Of a stretch of 64,000 nt of DNA, positions 41,248 to 51,029 are shown in pieces. Made by a program: the position numbers and the translations under genes. The stretch spans positions 3,534,001 to 3,598,000 of the forward strand of contig NC_021741.1 of NCBI RefSeq assembly GCF_000422085.1, given 5' to 3'. How positions within the stretch are numbered: position 1 is the stretch's first letter; each line of letters begins with the position of its first letter. Origin of the DNA: Serratia liquefaciens ATCC 27592. GTDB taxonomy: Bacteria; Pseudomonadota; Gammaproteobacteria; Enterobacterales; Enterobacteriaceae. Below the pieces are notes generated by a model that saw nothing but the letters and a program-made list of their open reading frames with translations, did no database searches and was not told where the DNA came from.

Positions 41248-42513
41248 TCACACTCCCCGCATCTCGTCTAACGCCGCCATTACCTGTGCAACGGTGTGGA
41301 ACGATCCACAGACGATCACAATATCCTGAATATCAGCGTCCTGCATAGCCTGACGCCAGGCAGTTTCGACATCGGCGAACTGCCGCGGTTCCGTCAAATG
41401 TTGTGCCAACTGCTCGGCGCTGGCACCGCGCGGCCCTTCCAGCGGCGCACAATACCACTCATCGACCTGCTCACTCAGACAGGCCAGCGTACCGGCGATG
41501 TCTTTGTCCGACAGCATGCCCACCACCGCGCGCACTTTACCGCCATTGCGCGGCAACGTCGCCAGACGCCCGGCCAGATAACCGGCTGCGTGTGGGTTAT
41601 GCGCGACATCGAGGATCAACATCGGATCGCGGCGCACAATCTGGAAGCGCCCAGGCAACGTCGCCTGCTGCAGACCGGCGAAGATCGCACGTTCATCGAT
41701 TTCCAGCGCAGAAAAATGCAGCGCCGCCAACGCCGTCGCGGCATTCGCCAGCGGCACATTTGGCATCGGCAAGTCGGTCAGCAAGGTGCCACCGCCCTCC
41801 CACTGCCAGCGTTCGCCCTGTTCGCTGAAGGTCCAGGCGTCGCCGCGACGATACAGCTGCGCCCCCAGCGTATCCGCCACCTGCTGAATGGTCGCCGGCA
41901 TATCCGGTTCCCCCACCACCGCAGGTTTACCACCACGGAAAATACCGGCCTTTTCGCGGCCAATGCTTTCGCGATCGCTGCCCAGCCAGTCGGTATGATC
42001 CAGCGCGATGCTGGTTACCACCGCCACGCTCGGATCGACGATATTGGTTGCGTCCAGGCGGCCGCCCAGGCCCACTTCCAGGATCACCACGTCAAGCTTA
42101 GCCTGTTTGAACAGCTGCAACGCCGACAGGGTGCCAAATTCGAAGTAAGTCAGTGAGGTTTCGCCCCGGCCCGCTTCAATGGCGGCAAACGAACGGCTGT
42201 GTTCGGCCTCGCTCAGCTCATCGCCTTGAATGCGCACACGCTCGGTGTAGCGCACCAGGTGCGGCGAGCTATAAACGCCGACGCGCAGACCGGCCGCCAT
42301 CAAAATGGCTTCCAGGGTGCGACAGGTGGTGCCTTTGCCGTTGGTACCGGCAACGGTGAACACCGTCGGTGCAGGGGTGAGTAAATCAAGATGCGCTGCA
42401 ACGCGCTGTACGCGTTCCAGGCCGAGTTCGATCGCCTGGCTGTGCAGACGCTCAAGATAGAAAAGCCACGAGCTCAATGGCGACGTGGCTTGGGGAATTT
42501 GGTGGTTTTGCAT
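41248..42513 (-). CDS. folC: Bifunctional folylpolyglutamate/dihydrofolate synthase
   Basis: 421 residues from the start MQNHQIPQAT, one less than E. coli; an upstream ATG would add nine. It adds glutamate to dihydropteroate and to reduced folates. The P-loop is T-V-A-G-T-N-G-K-G-T-T-C and the Mur-ligase motifs are E-V-G-L-G-G-R-L-D-A-T-N and D-V-A-H-N-P-H-A. It is downstream of accD as in E. coli. Confidence 0.95.
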   Translation of the reverse strand: MQNHQIPQATSPLSSWLFYLERLHSQAIELGLERVQRVAAHLDLLTPAPTVFTVAGTNGKGTTCRTLEAILMAAGLRVGVYSSPHLVRYTERVRIQGDELSEAEHSRSFAAIEAGRGETSLTYFEFGTLSALQLFKQAKLDVVILEVGLGGRLDATNIVDPSVAVVTSIALDHTDWLGSDRESIGREKAGIFRGGKPAVVGEPDMPATIQQVADTLGAQLYRRGDAWTFSEQGERWQWEGGGTLLTDLPMPNVPLANAATALAALHFSALEIDERAIFAGLQQATLPGRFQIVRRDPMLILDVAHNPHAAGYLAGRLATLPRNGGKVRAVVGMLSDKDIAGTLACLSEQVDEWYCAPLEGPRGASAEQLAQHLTEPRQFADVETAWRQAMQDADIQDIVIVCGSFHTVAQVMAALDEMRGV

Positions 42514-42590
42514 GAGTCCCGTCACTGAACTTGGGTTCATTAATCCATCAGGGCACCACCCTCACCGCGGTAAAGGCGATGCTCTGCATG

Positions 42591-42708
42591 ATACCCGTTG
42601 TCTTCCAAGCGTCGGAATGGACCGCTACGCTCAATCTACAAGGGTATTTCAACCGTCACTTAGCCACAAAATGACGGTTGAAACCCGCGAGACCTGCGCC
42701 GCGCGGGT
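42591..42708. repeat. Structured intergenic element between accD and folC
   Basis: This 118-bp stretch has ATACCC at 42591 and GGGTAT at 42642 as terminal inverted repeats of a 57-bp unit. A perfect 12-bp inverted repeat follows (TTTCAACCGTCA at 42647-42658, TGACGGTTGAAA at 42672-42683), and then a second hairpin with ACCCGCG and CGCGGGT arms. It may be a degraded miniature element or an RNA processing site within the accD-folC transcript. Confidence 0.5.
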
Positions 42709-42720
42709 GACTTATCAGCC

Positions 42721-43629
42721 TCAGGCGTCGGCCTGACTTTCCTGCCCGGCCACCGGCGCTACCTCATCGAAATGCGGCTGCGGCTGGTTGGTCAGCTTGG
42801 AAAGGATACTCGCCAAGGTCTGGCGCATTTCCGGGCGACGCACGATCATGTCGATCGCGCCTTTCTCAATCAGGAACTCACTGCGCTGGAAGCCCGGCGG
42901 CAGTTTTTCACGCACCGTCTGCTCGATGACGCGTGGGCCGGCAAAGCCGATCAGCGCCTTCGGCTCGGCGATATTGATATCGCCCAGCATGGCCAGACTG
43001 GCGGAAACGCCCCCCATGGTCGGGTCGGTCAGCACCGAAATGTACGGCAGACCGCGTTCCTGCAATTTTGCCAACGCTGCGCTGGTTTTCGCCATCTGCA
43101 TCAGCGACATCAGCGCTTCTTGCATACGGGCGCCGCCACTGGCAGAGAAACACACCAGCGGACAGTTGTCTTCCAGCGCCTGCTCAACCGCACGAACAAA
43201 ACGCGCGCCGACCACGGACGACATGGAACCGCCGATGAAGGCGAATTCGAATGAAGCGGCAACGATCGGCATACCGTACAGCGTGCCTTTCATCACCACC
43301 AATGCATCTTTTTCACCGGTCGCTTTCTGCGCGGCAACCAGGCGGTCCTTATACTTCTTGGAATCCTTGAACTTCAGAACGTCTTTCGGCTCCAGTTCGC
43401 TGCCCAGCTCCACTTCACTGCCTTCATCAAGCAGGGTATGCAGACGCATACGCGCAGTCATGCGCATGTGGTGGTCGCATTTCGGGCACACTTCCAGATT
43501 ACGCTCCAGCTCGGCGCGGTAGAGAACCTGGCCGCAGCTATCGCATTTGGTCCAAACCCCTTCAGGAATACTCGCCTTACGGGTTTGGGTAATATTGCTC
43601 TTGTTAAGAATTCGTTCAATCCAGCTCAT
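42721..43629 (-). CDS. accD: Acetyl-CoA carboxylase carboxyltransferase subunit beta
   Basis: 302 residues from [10 protein letters not shown] (E. coli 304). A four-cysteine zinc domain (Cys29, 32, 48, 51) is followed by the crotonase-like carboxyltransferase core ([20 protein letters not shown]). It works with AccA to make malonyl-CoA. The longer frame adds 26 residues with no family match. In E. coli, AccD also binds its own mRNA. Confidence 0.96.
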   Translation of the reverse strand: MSWIERILNKSNITQTRKASIPEGVWTKCDSCGQVLYRAELERNLEVCPKCDHHMRMTARMRLHTLLDEGSEVELGSELEPKDVLKFKDSKKYKDRLVAAQKATGEKDALVVMKGTLYGMPIVAASFEFAFIGGSMSSVVGARFVRAVEQALEDNCPLVCFSASGGARMQEALMSLMQMAKTSAALAKLQERGLPYISVLTDPTMGGVSASLAMLGDINIAEPKALIGFAGPRVIEQTVREKLPPGFQRSEFLIEKGAIDMIVRRPEMRQTLASILSKLTNQPQPHFDEVAPVAGQESQADA

Positions 43630-43862
43630 CGATGACCTTTCTGTTTGAACCTGGCAGACGCCAGTCCGCAGTTCATGCTTTAACAATCCCCCCGAAAACA
43701 AACCCAATGAAAAAGTGCCCGAGCAAAACGCGACTAGCGCGCGACAGAGGCACTGGTTTCAAGGTTGTTAACAGGAACAGACCATAAATGTCGCTCATTA
43801 AACCATATCGGCCCGACACTGTGGATAAAAAACTGGTCGAACCGACAGGTTGAGCGATGTTT

Positions 43863-44525
43863 TTACTGTTTTTGCTGGCGAGCAGCCGCGCGCTTGTGGC
43901 GCCAAATTTCAATGATGCCCGGCAGAATTGAAACAATGATGATAGCCACGATCAACAGTTTCAGGTTTTCCTGCACGATCGGCAAGTCGCCGAAAAGGTA
44001 ACCAGCATAGGTGAACAGCAGCACCCAAACCAGTGCGCCAATCACGTTGTAGGCAGCGAAATGGCGATAGGACATATGCCCCATACCGGCAACGAACGGC
44101 GCAAAAGTACGCACGATCGGCACAAATCGCGCCAGAATGATCGTCTTCCCGCCGTGTTTTTCATAAAACTGGTGGGTTTTATCCAGGTAGCTGCGGCGGA
44201 AGATTTTCGAATTCGGGTTACTGAACAGCTTTTCCCCGAACAACCGCCCAATAGTGTAGTTCACCGCATCCCCGAGTATCGCCGCGCCGATCATCAACGC
44301 CACCATGGTGTGCACATTCAGATCGTTGGTCGGCAATGCCGCCAGCGCCCCTGCAACAAACAGCAGAGAATCCCCCGGCAGGAAAGGCGTCACCACCAGG
44401 CCGGTTTCGCAAAACAGGATCAGGAACAAAATACCGTACACCCACATACCGTATTGCGCCACCAGCTCGGCCAGATGCACGTCAATATGCAGAATAAAAT
44501 CAATCACAAACTTGATGATGTCCAT
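43863..44525 (-). CDS. dedA: DedA-family membrane protein
   Basis: 220 residues (E. coli 219). It has the DedA/VTT signature [19 protein letters not shown] and [10 protein letters not shown]. DedA proteins move undecaprenyl phosphate or phospholipids across the membrane and support proton motive force. It is separated from accD by about 230 bp, which shows no gene. Confidence 0.93.
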   Translation of the reverse strand: MDIIKFVIDFILHIDVHLAELVAQYGMWVYGILFLILFCETGLVVTPFLPGDSLLFVAGALAALPTNDLNVHTMVALMIGAAILGDAVNYTIGRLFGEKLFSNPNSKIFRRSYLDKTHQFYEKHGGKTIILARFVPIVRTFAPFVAGMGHMSYRHFAAYNVIGALVWVLLFTYAGYLFGDLPIVQENLKLLIVAIIIVSILPGIIEIWRHKRAAARQQKQ

Positions 44526-44600
44526 AGGTTCTCTCTTTGACCGGGTGTCTCACCCACCCGGCAGGTACACAAGGGAGCAACGCGTCAGTCGCGCCGGCGT

Positions 44601-45422
44601 TTAATCGTCGGGTAAAAACAGTGGCCCCATCGGTGGCCGGGGTAAAGCAAAGTGCTCAGGATAATCAACGCTCACCAGGTATAACCCTTCGGCCCGCGCC
44701 GTAGCCGCAGCCAGATTGCGATCCTTCAGCGCCAGCAACTCGGCCATCCAGTTCTCGTCCTGATTGCCGCAGCCAATTTCCATCAGGCTACCGACAATGT
44801 TGCGAACCATATGATGCACAAAGGCATTCGCCTTGATATCTACCACAATATATTCACCGTGGCGCGTAACCTTAACGTGTTTTACGTTACGCCAGGGAGT
44901 ACGCGACTGGCATTGCACGGCGCGAAACGACGTAAAGTCGTTTTCGCCCAGCAGCGCCTGCGCCGCCCTTTCCATCCGGTCGGCATCCAGCGGGTGATAA
45001 AAATGGGTCATCCCCTGCTGCAATACCGCTGGGCGGTAGCGGTGATTATAAATAATGTAGCGGTAACGGCGCGCGGTGGCGCTGAAACGCGCATGGAAAT
45101 CTTCAGGCACGCCGGTTACCCAGCGCACAGCGATATCCGGCGGCAGATGGGTGTTGACCCCCATCGTCCAGGCGGCGTCCTTGCGCTGCGCGGTGGTTTC
45201 AAAATGCACCACCTGACCGGTAGCGTGCACCCCGGCGTCGGTACGTCCGGCGCACAGCACGTTGATCGGCGCGTTGGCCACCTTGCTCAAGGCCTGTTCC
45301 AGACAGGCCTGCACGCTGGCCACTTCCTGCTGACGCTGCCAGCCATAATAACGGCTGCCGTCATATTCAATCCCCAGCGCGATTTTCAGTGTCGGCTGGG
45401 TGGGCAAAACAACCTCTGACAT
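44601..45422 (-). CDS. truA: tRNA pseudouridine(38-40) synthase
   Basis: 273 residues. The catalytic aspartate is Asp62 in [11 protein letters not shown]. The C-terminal [10 protein letters not shown] motif is also typical. It modifies positions 38-40 of the anticodon stem. It overlaps usg by one base (TGATG). Confidence 0.96.
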   Translation of the reverse strand: MSEVVLPTQPTLKIALGIEYDGSRYYGWQRQQEVASVQACLEQALSKVANAPINVLCAGRTDAGVHATGQVVHFETTAQRKDAAWTMGVNTHLPPDIAVRWVTGVPEDFHARFSATARRYRYIIYNHRYRPAVLQQGMTHFYHPLDADRMERAAQALLGENDFTSFRAVQCQSRTPWRNVKHVKVTRHGEYIVVDIKANAFVHHMVRNIVGSLMEIGCGNQDENWMAELLALKDRNLAAATARAEGLYLVSVDYPEHFALPRPPMGPLFLPDD

Positions 45423-46432
45423 CAGTACATCTGCTCCTGCACCAGACGCTCTGCGGTTTCGATAGCCATCAGCGCGCCACCGAAGCGTACGTTGTCGGCG
45501 ACCGACCAGAACTGCAGAATTTCAGGAATGCCGTAGTCATTGCGCAAGCAGCCCAGGCTCAGCGCATCGCTGCCGGAAGCTTCCGTGACCTGAGTCGGAT
45601 AGTCGTCTTCTTCGCTCAGTTGGATATCGTCTACCTGCTCCAGCTCGCTGCGCGCTTCTTCCGCAGAAATTGGGCGCAGCGCTTCCAGATGCACCACCTG
45701 CGCATGGCCGTAAAACACCGGCGACTGCACGCAGCTCACCGAGATCGGCAGCCCTTCGTCCTGCAGCACTTTACGCACCTGGTCGACGATCAACCGTTCC
45801 TCGCGCACGCTGCCCTGCTCGTCGGTCATCAACGGCAGCAGGTTGAACGCCAGCTGCTTGGCAAACACGCCCGGCTCGGCCGGAATGCCGTTCAGCAGGC
45901 GCGCACTCTGACCGGCCAAATCGTCTACCGCCACTTTTCCGCGGGCAGAGACCGACATCAGGGTGGTGACGTGCAGACGGGAAAGCCCGGCCTGTTCGGT
46001 CAAAGGTTTGATGGCCGTCAGCAGTTGGCTGACCATGCTGTCGGCCACGGCGACGATATTACGATTACGGTAATCCGCCAGCACCTGCGGGTTAACCCCC
46101 GGTACCACCAGCGGAACGTCCGGCTCCAGCGCAAACAGGCCACTGGTGTCGATCACCAGGCAGCCCATATTGCCGGCTTCTTCCGCATAGCGGGCCGAGG
46201 CTTCGCTACCGGCGACGAAGAACGCCAATTGGGCCTGTGACCAGTCGAATTCTTCCGTTTTTTGCACCAGAACCGATTTGCCATTGAAGCGCACCGTGGC
46301 ACCGGCACTGCGTTCGCTGGCCAAAGGATAGAGTTCGCCCACCGGGAACTGGCGTTCCTGTAACAATTCCAGCAACGCTTCACCTACCGCGCCAGTGGCG
46401 CCAAGCAGAGCGATATTCCAGCCGTCAGACAT
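45422..46432 (-). CDS. usg: Aspartate-semialdehyde dehydrogenase-like protein Usg
   Basis: 336 residues (E. coli 337). It has an N-terminal dinucleotide fold ([11 protein letters not shown]) and dimerisation domain like Asd. Where Asd has its catalytic cysteine, this protein reads [10 protein letters not shown], so it cannot carry out the normal dehydrogenase reaction. The function is unknown. It lies between pdxB and truA, as in E. coli. Confidence 0.92.
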   Translation of the reverse strand: MSDGWNIALLGATGAVGEALLELLQERQFPVGELYPLASERSAGATVRFNGKSVLVQKTEEFDWSQAQLAFFVAGSEASARYAEEAGNMGCLVIDTSGLFALEPDVPLVVPGVNPQVLADYRNRNIVAVADSMVSQLLTAIKPLTEQAGLSRLHVTTLMSVSARGKVAVDDLAGQSARLLNGIPAEPGVFAKQLAFNLLPLMTDEQGSVREERLIVDQVRKVLQDEGLPISVSCVQSPVFYGHAQVVHLEALRPISAEEARSELEQVDDIQLSEEDDYPTQVTEASGSDALSLGCLRNDYGIPEILQFWSVADNVRFGGALMAIETAERLVQEQMY

Positions 46433-46521
46433 TGGGTTTCTCCAGAGTATTTTTCAAATGCAGATGGGCGACTGATTCGCCGCCCTGATAACAAAATTAG
46501 TCACTGTGGCTTAAGAAAGCC

Positions 46522-47643
46522 TTACGCGATCGAAAAGCCCAGCTTGTGCAGCAGCTCCGCACTGGCGCTATCATCACACTGGACGCGTAATGAAGACCAT
46601 TCACGGCGCTCCTGATAATGTTTGCGCAGACGATCAAACTCGCCCGGTTGCCCGGCCACTTTACGCAGCGGCGCGTCGTCGCGGCGCACATCATACACCA
46701 AGTGCATCAATCGTTTTAATTTGCCTTCGTCCAGTGGCCCATTGAGCTGGATCTGACTGAACTCGGGCACCGGCAACAATGAGGCCAGTTCGATCTGCTG
46801 CGGCTGTCCCAGGTGGCGGCTGAAAGCCTCGAAGACCTGCGTCGTGCCGCGCGCCTTGCCCTCCAGCGTGTAGCCGGCGATATGCGCGGTACCGATATCG
46901 ACCCGCGCCAGCAGCGGCAGACACAGCTCCGGCTCCGGTTCCCACACGTCCAGCACCGTGCTCAGCTTTTTGCCTTTTTCCAGCGCCTGCAACAGCGCCG
47001 CGTTGTCGACTACCGGGCCGCGGCAAGCGTTGATCAGAATGCGATTGTCCGGCAGTGCCGCCAGCAGTTCGGCGTCAGCCAAATGCAGTGAATGATAAGG
47101 GCCGGATTTATTGAGCGGCGTATGGAAGGTCAGCACGTCAGCTTCCGCCACCAGCTTCTCCAATGGCCAGAACTCGCCGCTGTCACCACGATCGGCCCGC
47201 GGCGGATCGCACAGTAAGGTACGTACGCCCAGCGCTTTCAAACGGGCATCCAGCCGTGAACCTACGTTGCCGACGCCGATAATGCCGACGGTTTTATCGC
47301 GCAGGTGAAAACCGTCACGCTCAGCCAGCAACATCAGCGCGGAGAAGACATATTCCACCACGGCAATGGCGTTACACCCCGGTGCCGCAGAAAAACCTAT
47401 GCCCTGCTGTTGCAGCCAGGCGTCGTCTACGTGATCGGTGCCGGCTGTCGCGGTGCCGACAAAACCAATGCGGGTGCCGGCCAGCAGCGCTTCATTCACT
47501 TTGGTCACCGAGCGCACCATCAACGCATCGGCATCCGCCAACGCATCACTCGGAATTGGGCGGCCAGGCACGGCCTGTACGTTCCCCAAGCGACTGAACA
47601 ATTCAGTCGCGTACGGCATATTTTCATCAACCAGGATTTTCAC
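46522..47643 (-). CDS. pdxB: Erythronate-4-phosphate dehydrogenase
   Basis: 373 residues from a GTG start with GGAG six bases upstream, matching the E. coli start ([11 protein letters not shown]). The annotated longer ATG frame would add 12 residues. D-2-hydroxyacid dehydrogenase fold: NAD loop [12 protein letters not shown] (about 118-129), catalytic region [10 protein letters not shown] and H-I-A-G-Y-T-L-E-G. It catalyses the second step of pyridoxal phosphate synthesis from erythrose 4-phosphate. Confidence 0.95.
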   Translation of the reverse strand: MKILVDENMPYATELFSRLGNVQAVPGRPIPSDALADADALMVRSVTKVNEALLAGTRIGFVGTATAGTDHVDDAWLQQQGIGFSAAPGCNAIAVVEYVFSALMLLAERDGFHLRDKTVGIIGVGNVGSRLDARLKALGVRTLLCDPPRADRGDSGEFWPLEKLVAEADVLTFHTPLNKSGPYHSLHLADAELLAALPDNRILINACRGPVVDNAALLQALEKGKKLSTVLDVWEPEPELCLPLLARVDIGTAHIAGYTLEGKARGTTQVFEAFSRHLGQPQQIELASLLPVPEFSQIQLNGPLDEGKLKRLMHLVYDVRRDDAPLRKVAGQPGEFDRLRKHYQERREWSSLRVQCDDSASAELLHKLGFSIA

Positions 47644-47670
47644 TTGTTGCTCCGACGGTTTACGGCTATT

Positions 47671-47797
47671 TATACCCAAAATAATTGGCGCGGCATCAAG
47701 GCGGTAAGAGCAGGAGTCCCCAGAAGCTTACTCAAATAAGTGACTGGGGTGAGTGCTCGCAGCCAACACAGAGGCGGCGTCAAGTATGAAGCGTTAT
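47671..47797 (+). repeat. Hairpin repeat element, copy A
   Basis: About 127 bp starting ATACCCAAAATAATT and ending TCAAGTATGAAGCGTTAT, with a central stem CCCCAG (47718-47723) / CTGGGG (47744-47749) and an inner CTTA/TAAG pair. I recall this type as a common intergenic repeat of Serratia and related enterobacteria; that is from memory. It lies between pdxB and the araC-type gene and matches copy B near flk in the same orientation. Confidence 0.7.
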
Positions 47798-47820
47798 CTG
47801 GGAAATAGTGTGCCACTGAA

Positions 47821-48594
47821 TCATGCCCGGCGAAAGCGCTCGGGGGTGGTGCCGGCGATTTGCTGAAACATGACGATAAACGCCGACGCAGAGCTATAGC
47901 CCACTTCCAGCGCAACCTCTTGTACGGTTTTACCCTGCTCCAACAGCGAAACGGCATGCAAAAAACGCAGGCGCTGACGCCATTCGCTAAACGACATCCC
48001 CAAGTCCTGCTGGCAGCGGCGCGACAGCGTGCGTTCAGTGGTGTAGACCCGAGTGGCCCAGATGGCGAGCGAGGTATTGTCCGACGGACAGTGCTCCAGG
48101 GCTTCCAACACCGGTGCCAAAAATTTGTCTTCGGAGGTCGGCAGATAAGTTTGCTGCACCGGTGATACATGCAGTTGGTCGATCAACGCGCGGCACAGGC
48201 GTAAATCCTGTTTGCTTTGCGGGATGTATTGTTTGCGAGCGTAAAAATCTTCGGCAATGGCGCGGAAAATCGGGGTCACGCTGACCAGACAAGGTTCTTT
48301 CGGCAAACCGGCGCACAGCGGCAGCGCAATATCCACCATGCGACACTGCGCCAAGCGCTGGTTATAGCAGGAGTGTTCAATCTCCGCCGGCGCCCACAAC
48401 ACAAACTCTGGCGGCGCCAAAAAGCGCTGGCCGCCGATACGCAGCACCATGACGCCAGCTTTTACCCACATCAACTGTCCCCAGCTGTGGCGATGTGGCT
48501 GGAACTCGGTACGCGCATTGAACTCTTCGCAGCGGAACTGCACCGGCCGCGGCGCCGGGATCAAGGCTTCTGGGAAATGGCGGATTTCTGGCAT
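47821..48594 (-). CDS. AraC-family regulator with N-terminal cupin
   Basis: 257 residues. An N-terminal cupin-like domain (about 15-95; F-Q-P-H-R-H-S-W-G-Q-L with the two histidines of the barrel) precedes a C-terminal AraC helix-turn-helix pair (about 150-257; S-L-A-I-W-A-T-R-V-Y-T-T-E-R-T-L-S-R-R and V-A-L-E-V-G-Y-S-S-A-S-A-F). The organisation resembles NimR, which controls an adjacent drug exporter in E. coli. It is divergent from an EamA transporter. The shared gap has a strong Fur-box match. Confidence 0.88.
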   Translation of the reverse strand: MPEIRHFPEALIPAPRPVQFRCEEFNARTEFQPHRHSWGQLMWVKAGVMVLRIGGQRFLAPPEFVLWAPAEIEHSCYNQRLAQCRMVDIALPLCAGLPKEPCLVSVTPIFRAIAEDFYARKQYIPQSKQDLRLCRALIDQLHVSPVQQTYLPTSEDKFLAPVLEALEHCPSDNTSLAIWATRVYTTERTLSRRCQQDLGMSFSEWRQRLRFLHAVSLLEQGKTVQEVALEVGYSSASAFIVMFQQIAGTTPERFRRA

Positions 48595-48692
48595 GGTTTC
48601 GCCCCGTTACTTGTCTTGTTTGGCAGAAAATTTGTCTGAATATCGCTATATATAATAAACCGGACACGAGTAAACTAGCCAGCATGTTAGTC

Positions 48693-48711
48693 GTTAATGA
48701 GAATAATTATC
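48693..48711. promoter_or_regulatory. Fur-box-like site
   Basis: The 19 bases GTTAATGAGAATAATTATC match the Fur consensus GATAATGATAATCATTATC at 16 of 19 positions. It ends directly before the most likely start codon of the transporter and lies about 100 bp before the AraC gene, so it could block the transporter promoter or its translation initiation. Inspection only. Confidence 0.55.
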
Positions 48712-49614
48712 ATGAATATGCTCTTCCCTTTGCTGGCGGTTCTGATTTGGTCAATCAACGCCGTGGTCAGCAAACTCTCGGCCACCGCTATCGATCCGGC
48801 CGCGATCTCCTTCTACCGCTGGTTGCTGGCGCTGATCACCCTTACGCCGTTCGTACTGCCCGGCGTGATCCGCCACTGGTCGGCGATACGCGCCAACTGG
48901 TGGAAATTGCTGGTCCTCGGCATGCTGGGCATGGTGTTGTATCAGAGTCTGGCCTATTACGCGGCGCACAGCGTCAGCGCGCTGTTTATGGGCATTATTG
49001 TCTCGCTGATCCCATTACTGACCATTCTGATCAGCATCGTGCTGTTGCGCGTCGCTCCCACGGTAGGTATTGCCATCGGCAGCCTGTTGTCTTTGGGCGG
49101 CTTGATCTGGCTGGTGAGTGCCGGTAACCCGGGTGAGTTGCTGCAGCACGGCATCGGCAAGGGGGAATTGATGATGTTCGCCGCCACCGCCTCTTATGCG
49201 CTGTACGGCGTGCTGACCAAACGTTGGGCGATTGCCCTGCCGAACTGGCAGTCGTTGTATGTGCAGATCCTGTTCGGCGTGGTGCTGTTACTGCCGAACT
49301 TCCTGATGGCACAAGACGTGTCTCTGACCAGCCAAAACATCCCGCTGGTGCTGTTTGCCGGCATTCCGGCCTCGATTGTCGCACCTTATCTGTGGATCCA
49401 CGGCGTTATGCGTCTGGGGGCCAATACCGCGTCGATCTTTATGAACCTGGCACCGGTATTTACCGCCATCATTGCGGTGCTGTTCCTGCATGAACATCTG
49501 CACAGCTACCATCTGATCGGCGGCGGCATTACCCTGCTGGGCGTGATCCTGTCGCAGCGTCTGCGCACACCGCTGGGGCGCAAGGCCAAACAAGCCGCGG
49601 AGTGTCAGAGCTAA
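48712..49614 (+). CDS. EamA/DMT-family transporter
   Basis: 300 residues with ten membrane segments in two five-helix EamA repeats (about 5-135 and 150-290). The start chosen reads MNMLFPLLAVL; an ATG five codons earlier is possible but falls inside the Fur-like site, and neither has a good Shine-Dalgarno. The N-terminal motif W-S-I-N-A-V-V-S-K-L and the second-repeat W-I-H-G-V-M-R-L-G-A-N-T-A-S-I-F are typical. Substrate unknown. It is paired with a divergent AraC regulator. Confidence 0.88.
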   Translation: MNMLFPLLAVLIWSINAVVSKLSATAIDPAAISFYRWLLALITLTPFVLPGVIRHWSAIRANWWKLLVLGMLGMVLYQSLAYYAAHSVSALFMGIIVSLIPLLTILISIVLLRVAPTVGIAIGSLLSLGGLIWLVSAGNPGELLQHGIGKGELMMFAATASYALYGVLTKRWAIALPNWQSLYVQILFGVVLLLPNFLMAQDVSLTSQNIPLVLFAGIPASIVAPYLWIHGVMRLGANTASIFMNLAPVFTAIIAVLFLHEHLHSYHLIGGGITLLGVILSQRLRTPLGRKAKQAAECQS

Positions 49615-51029
49615 GATAATAATTGAAAACGCACCCGCACCAGCAGGCCACCCAGCGTGGCCGAGGTCAACAGCTCCGGGCGGGTGCCGTGATAACGGGT
49701 GATATCGCTGACCAGCGCCAGCCCTAACCCGGCACCGGGTTGATCACCCACGTTATCCAACCGATGAAACGGCTGCAGCGCCTGCGCGGTATCCTGTTGG
49801 GCAATGCCCGGGCCGCTGTCTTCAATTTCCAATATTCCCTCCCCGGCCTGCTTGTCCAGGGTTAACCGTGCGGTGACCGTGCCCTGATGCGGCGTATATT
49901 TCAGTGCGTTATCCAGCAAGTTGGCGCACAGTTCGGTTAGCAACAGCGTTTCTCCGCCGACCCAACAAACCGATTCTCCCTCGTACCCCAAATCGATGCG
50001 CTTGCTGCGGGCCTGGGGTAAACGTGAAAAACAGGCATCGCGCAGCACCTGCGCCAGGTTTACCGGCTGCAGTTGGCGATCGGCGTGATGCTCATGAGCT
50101 TTGAGCCGTGAGAGATAGAGCAAGCGATCGGTCAGCGCCACGGTGTTATCCAGCGTTGCGCTCATGGCCAGCAAGCTTTCCCGCCACTGCTCCGGCTTAT
50201 CGCTGGCCAGCGCCACCCCCACCTGGGTTTTCAATACGGTTAACGGCGTGCGCAGCTGATGTGAAGCGTCGGCGCTAAAACGTTCCTGTCGTGCGACCAT
50301 CACCCGCAGCCGTTCAATATAGCGGTTGAATGCCAGCAACAGCGGCTGCATTTCCGACCAGGGCAACACCATCGGCAATGGCGTCAGTTCACCCGGGTCA
50401 CGCCGCAGCATAATGCCGGAAAGCTTGCGCATCGGCTTAAGCACCCGCTTGAGCAACGCAAAGGCCAGGATCATGGTCAGTACCACCACGGTTCCCTGGC
50501 TGAGCAAAGCGGAAAGCATCATCTGCCGTGCCAGATAGCGACGCGACTCCAGGGTTTCCGCCACCAGAATGGTGGCCATGCCCATCACTCCGGATTCGTT
50601 TACCGGCTGGTACAGGGCTGCGACGCGGATCGGGCGACCGCGATATTCGGCGTCATAGAAATGCACCAGCGCCGGGTACAGGCTTGAGCGTAAAATATGC
50701 GGCGGCATCGTCGGCAGATCGTCATAGCCGGAGATACTTACGCCCTGCGGGGAGATCACTTCGTAGTAAAGCTGATCGTTCATGTTGCGCTCAAAACTGT
50801 CGAGCACCACGTAGGGCACATCCGCCTCAAGCCGGCCATTTCGCACCACCAACCGTTCCGCCACGGTGCGTGCTGACGCCAGCAACGTACGATCGTAAGC
50901 CAGCGTAGCGGCATTCATCGCGCTGAAGTAGTGGGTATAAATCGAGATGCCGCCTAACACCAGCAGCGGCAGGCCAAAAAACAACAGCAGTTGATAAAAC
51001 AGCGATTGCGGCGCGTTAAACCACCTCAT
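49611..51029 (-). CDS. tctE: Sensor histidine kinase TctE
   Basis: 472 residues from MRWFNAPQSL, overlapping the tctD end by 14 bases; 57 codons further upstream would lie antisense-like within tctD and are rejected. Two membrane helices (about 10-33 and 172-193) bracket a periplasmic sensor of about 140 residues. A HAMP-like linker, HisKA with phospho-acceptor His257 (F-S-A-D-A-S-H-Q-L-R-T-P-L) and the ATPase boxes N-L-L-D-N-A-L-K-Y, D-S-G-P-G-I and G-A-G-L-G-L follow. It probably senses tricarboxylates for the divergent tctCBA. Confidence 0.92.
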   Translation of the reverse strand: MRWFNAPQSLFYQLLLFFGLPLLVLGGISIYTHYFSAMNAATLAYDRTLLASARTVAERLVVRNGRLEADVPYVVLDSFERNMNDQLYYEVISPQGVSISGYDDLPTMPPHILRSSLYPALVHFYDAEYRGRPIRVAALYQPVNESGVMGMATILVAETLESRRYLARQMMLSALLSQGTVVVLTMILAFALLKRVLKPMRKLSGIMLRRDPGELTPLPMVLPWSEMQPLLLAFNRYIERLRVMVARQERFSADASHQLRTPLTVLKTQVGVALASDKPEQWRESLLAMSATLDNTVALTDRLLYLSRLKAHEHHADRQLQPVNLAQVLRDACFSRLPQARSKRIDLGYEGESVCWVGGETLLLTELCANLLDNALKYTPHQGTVTARLTLDKQAGEGILEIEDSGPGIAQQDTAQALQPFHRLDNVGDQPGAGLGLALVSDITRYHGTRPELLTSATLGGLLVRVRFQLLS

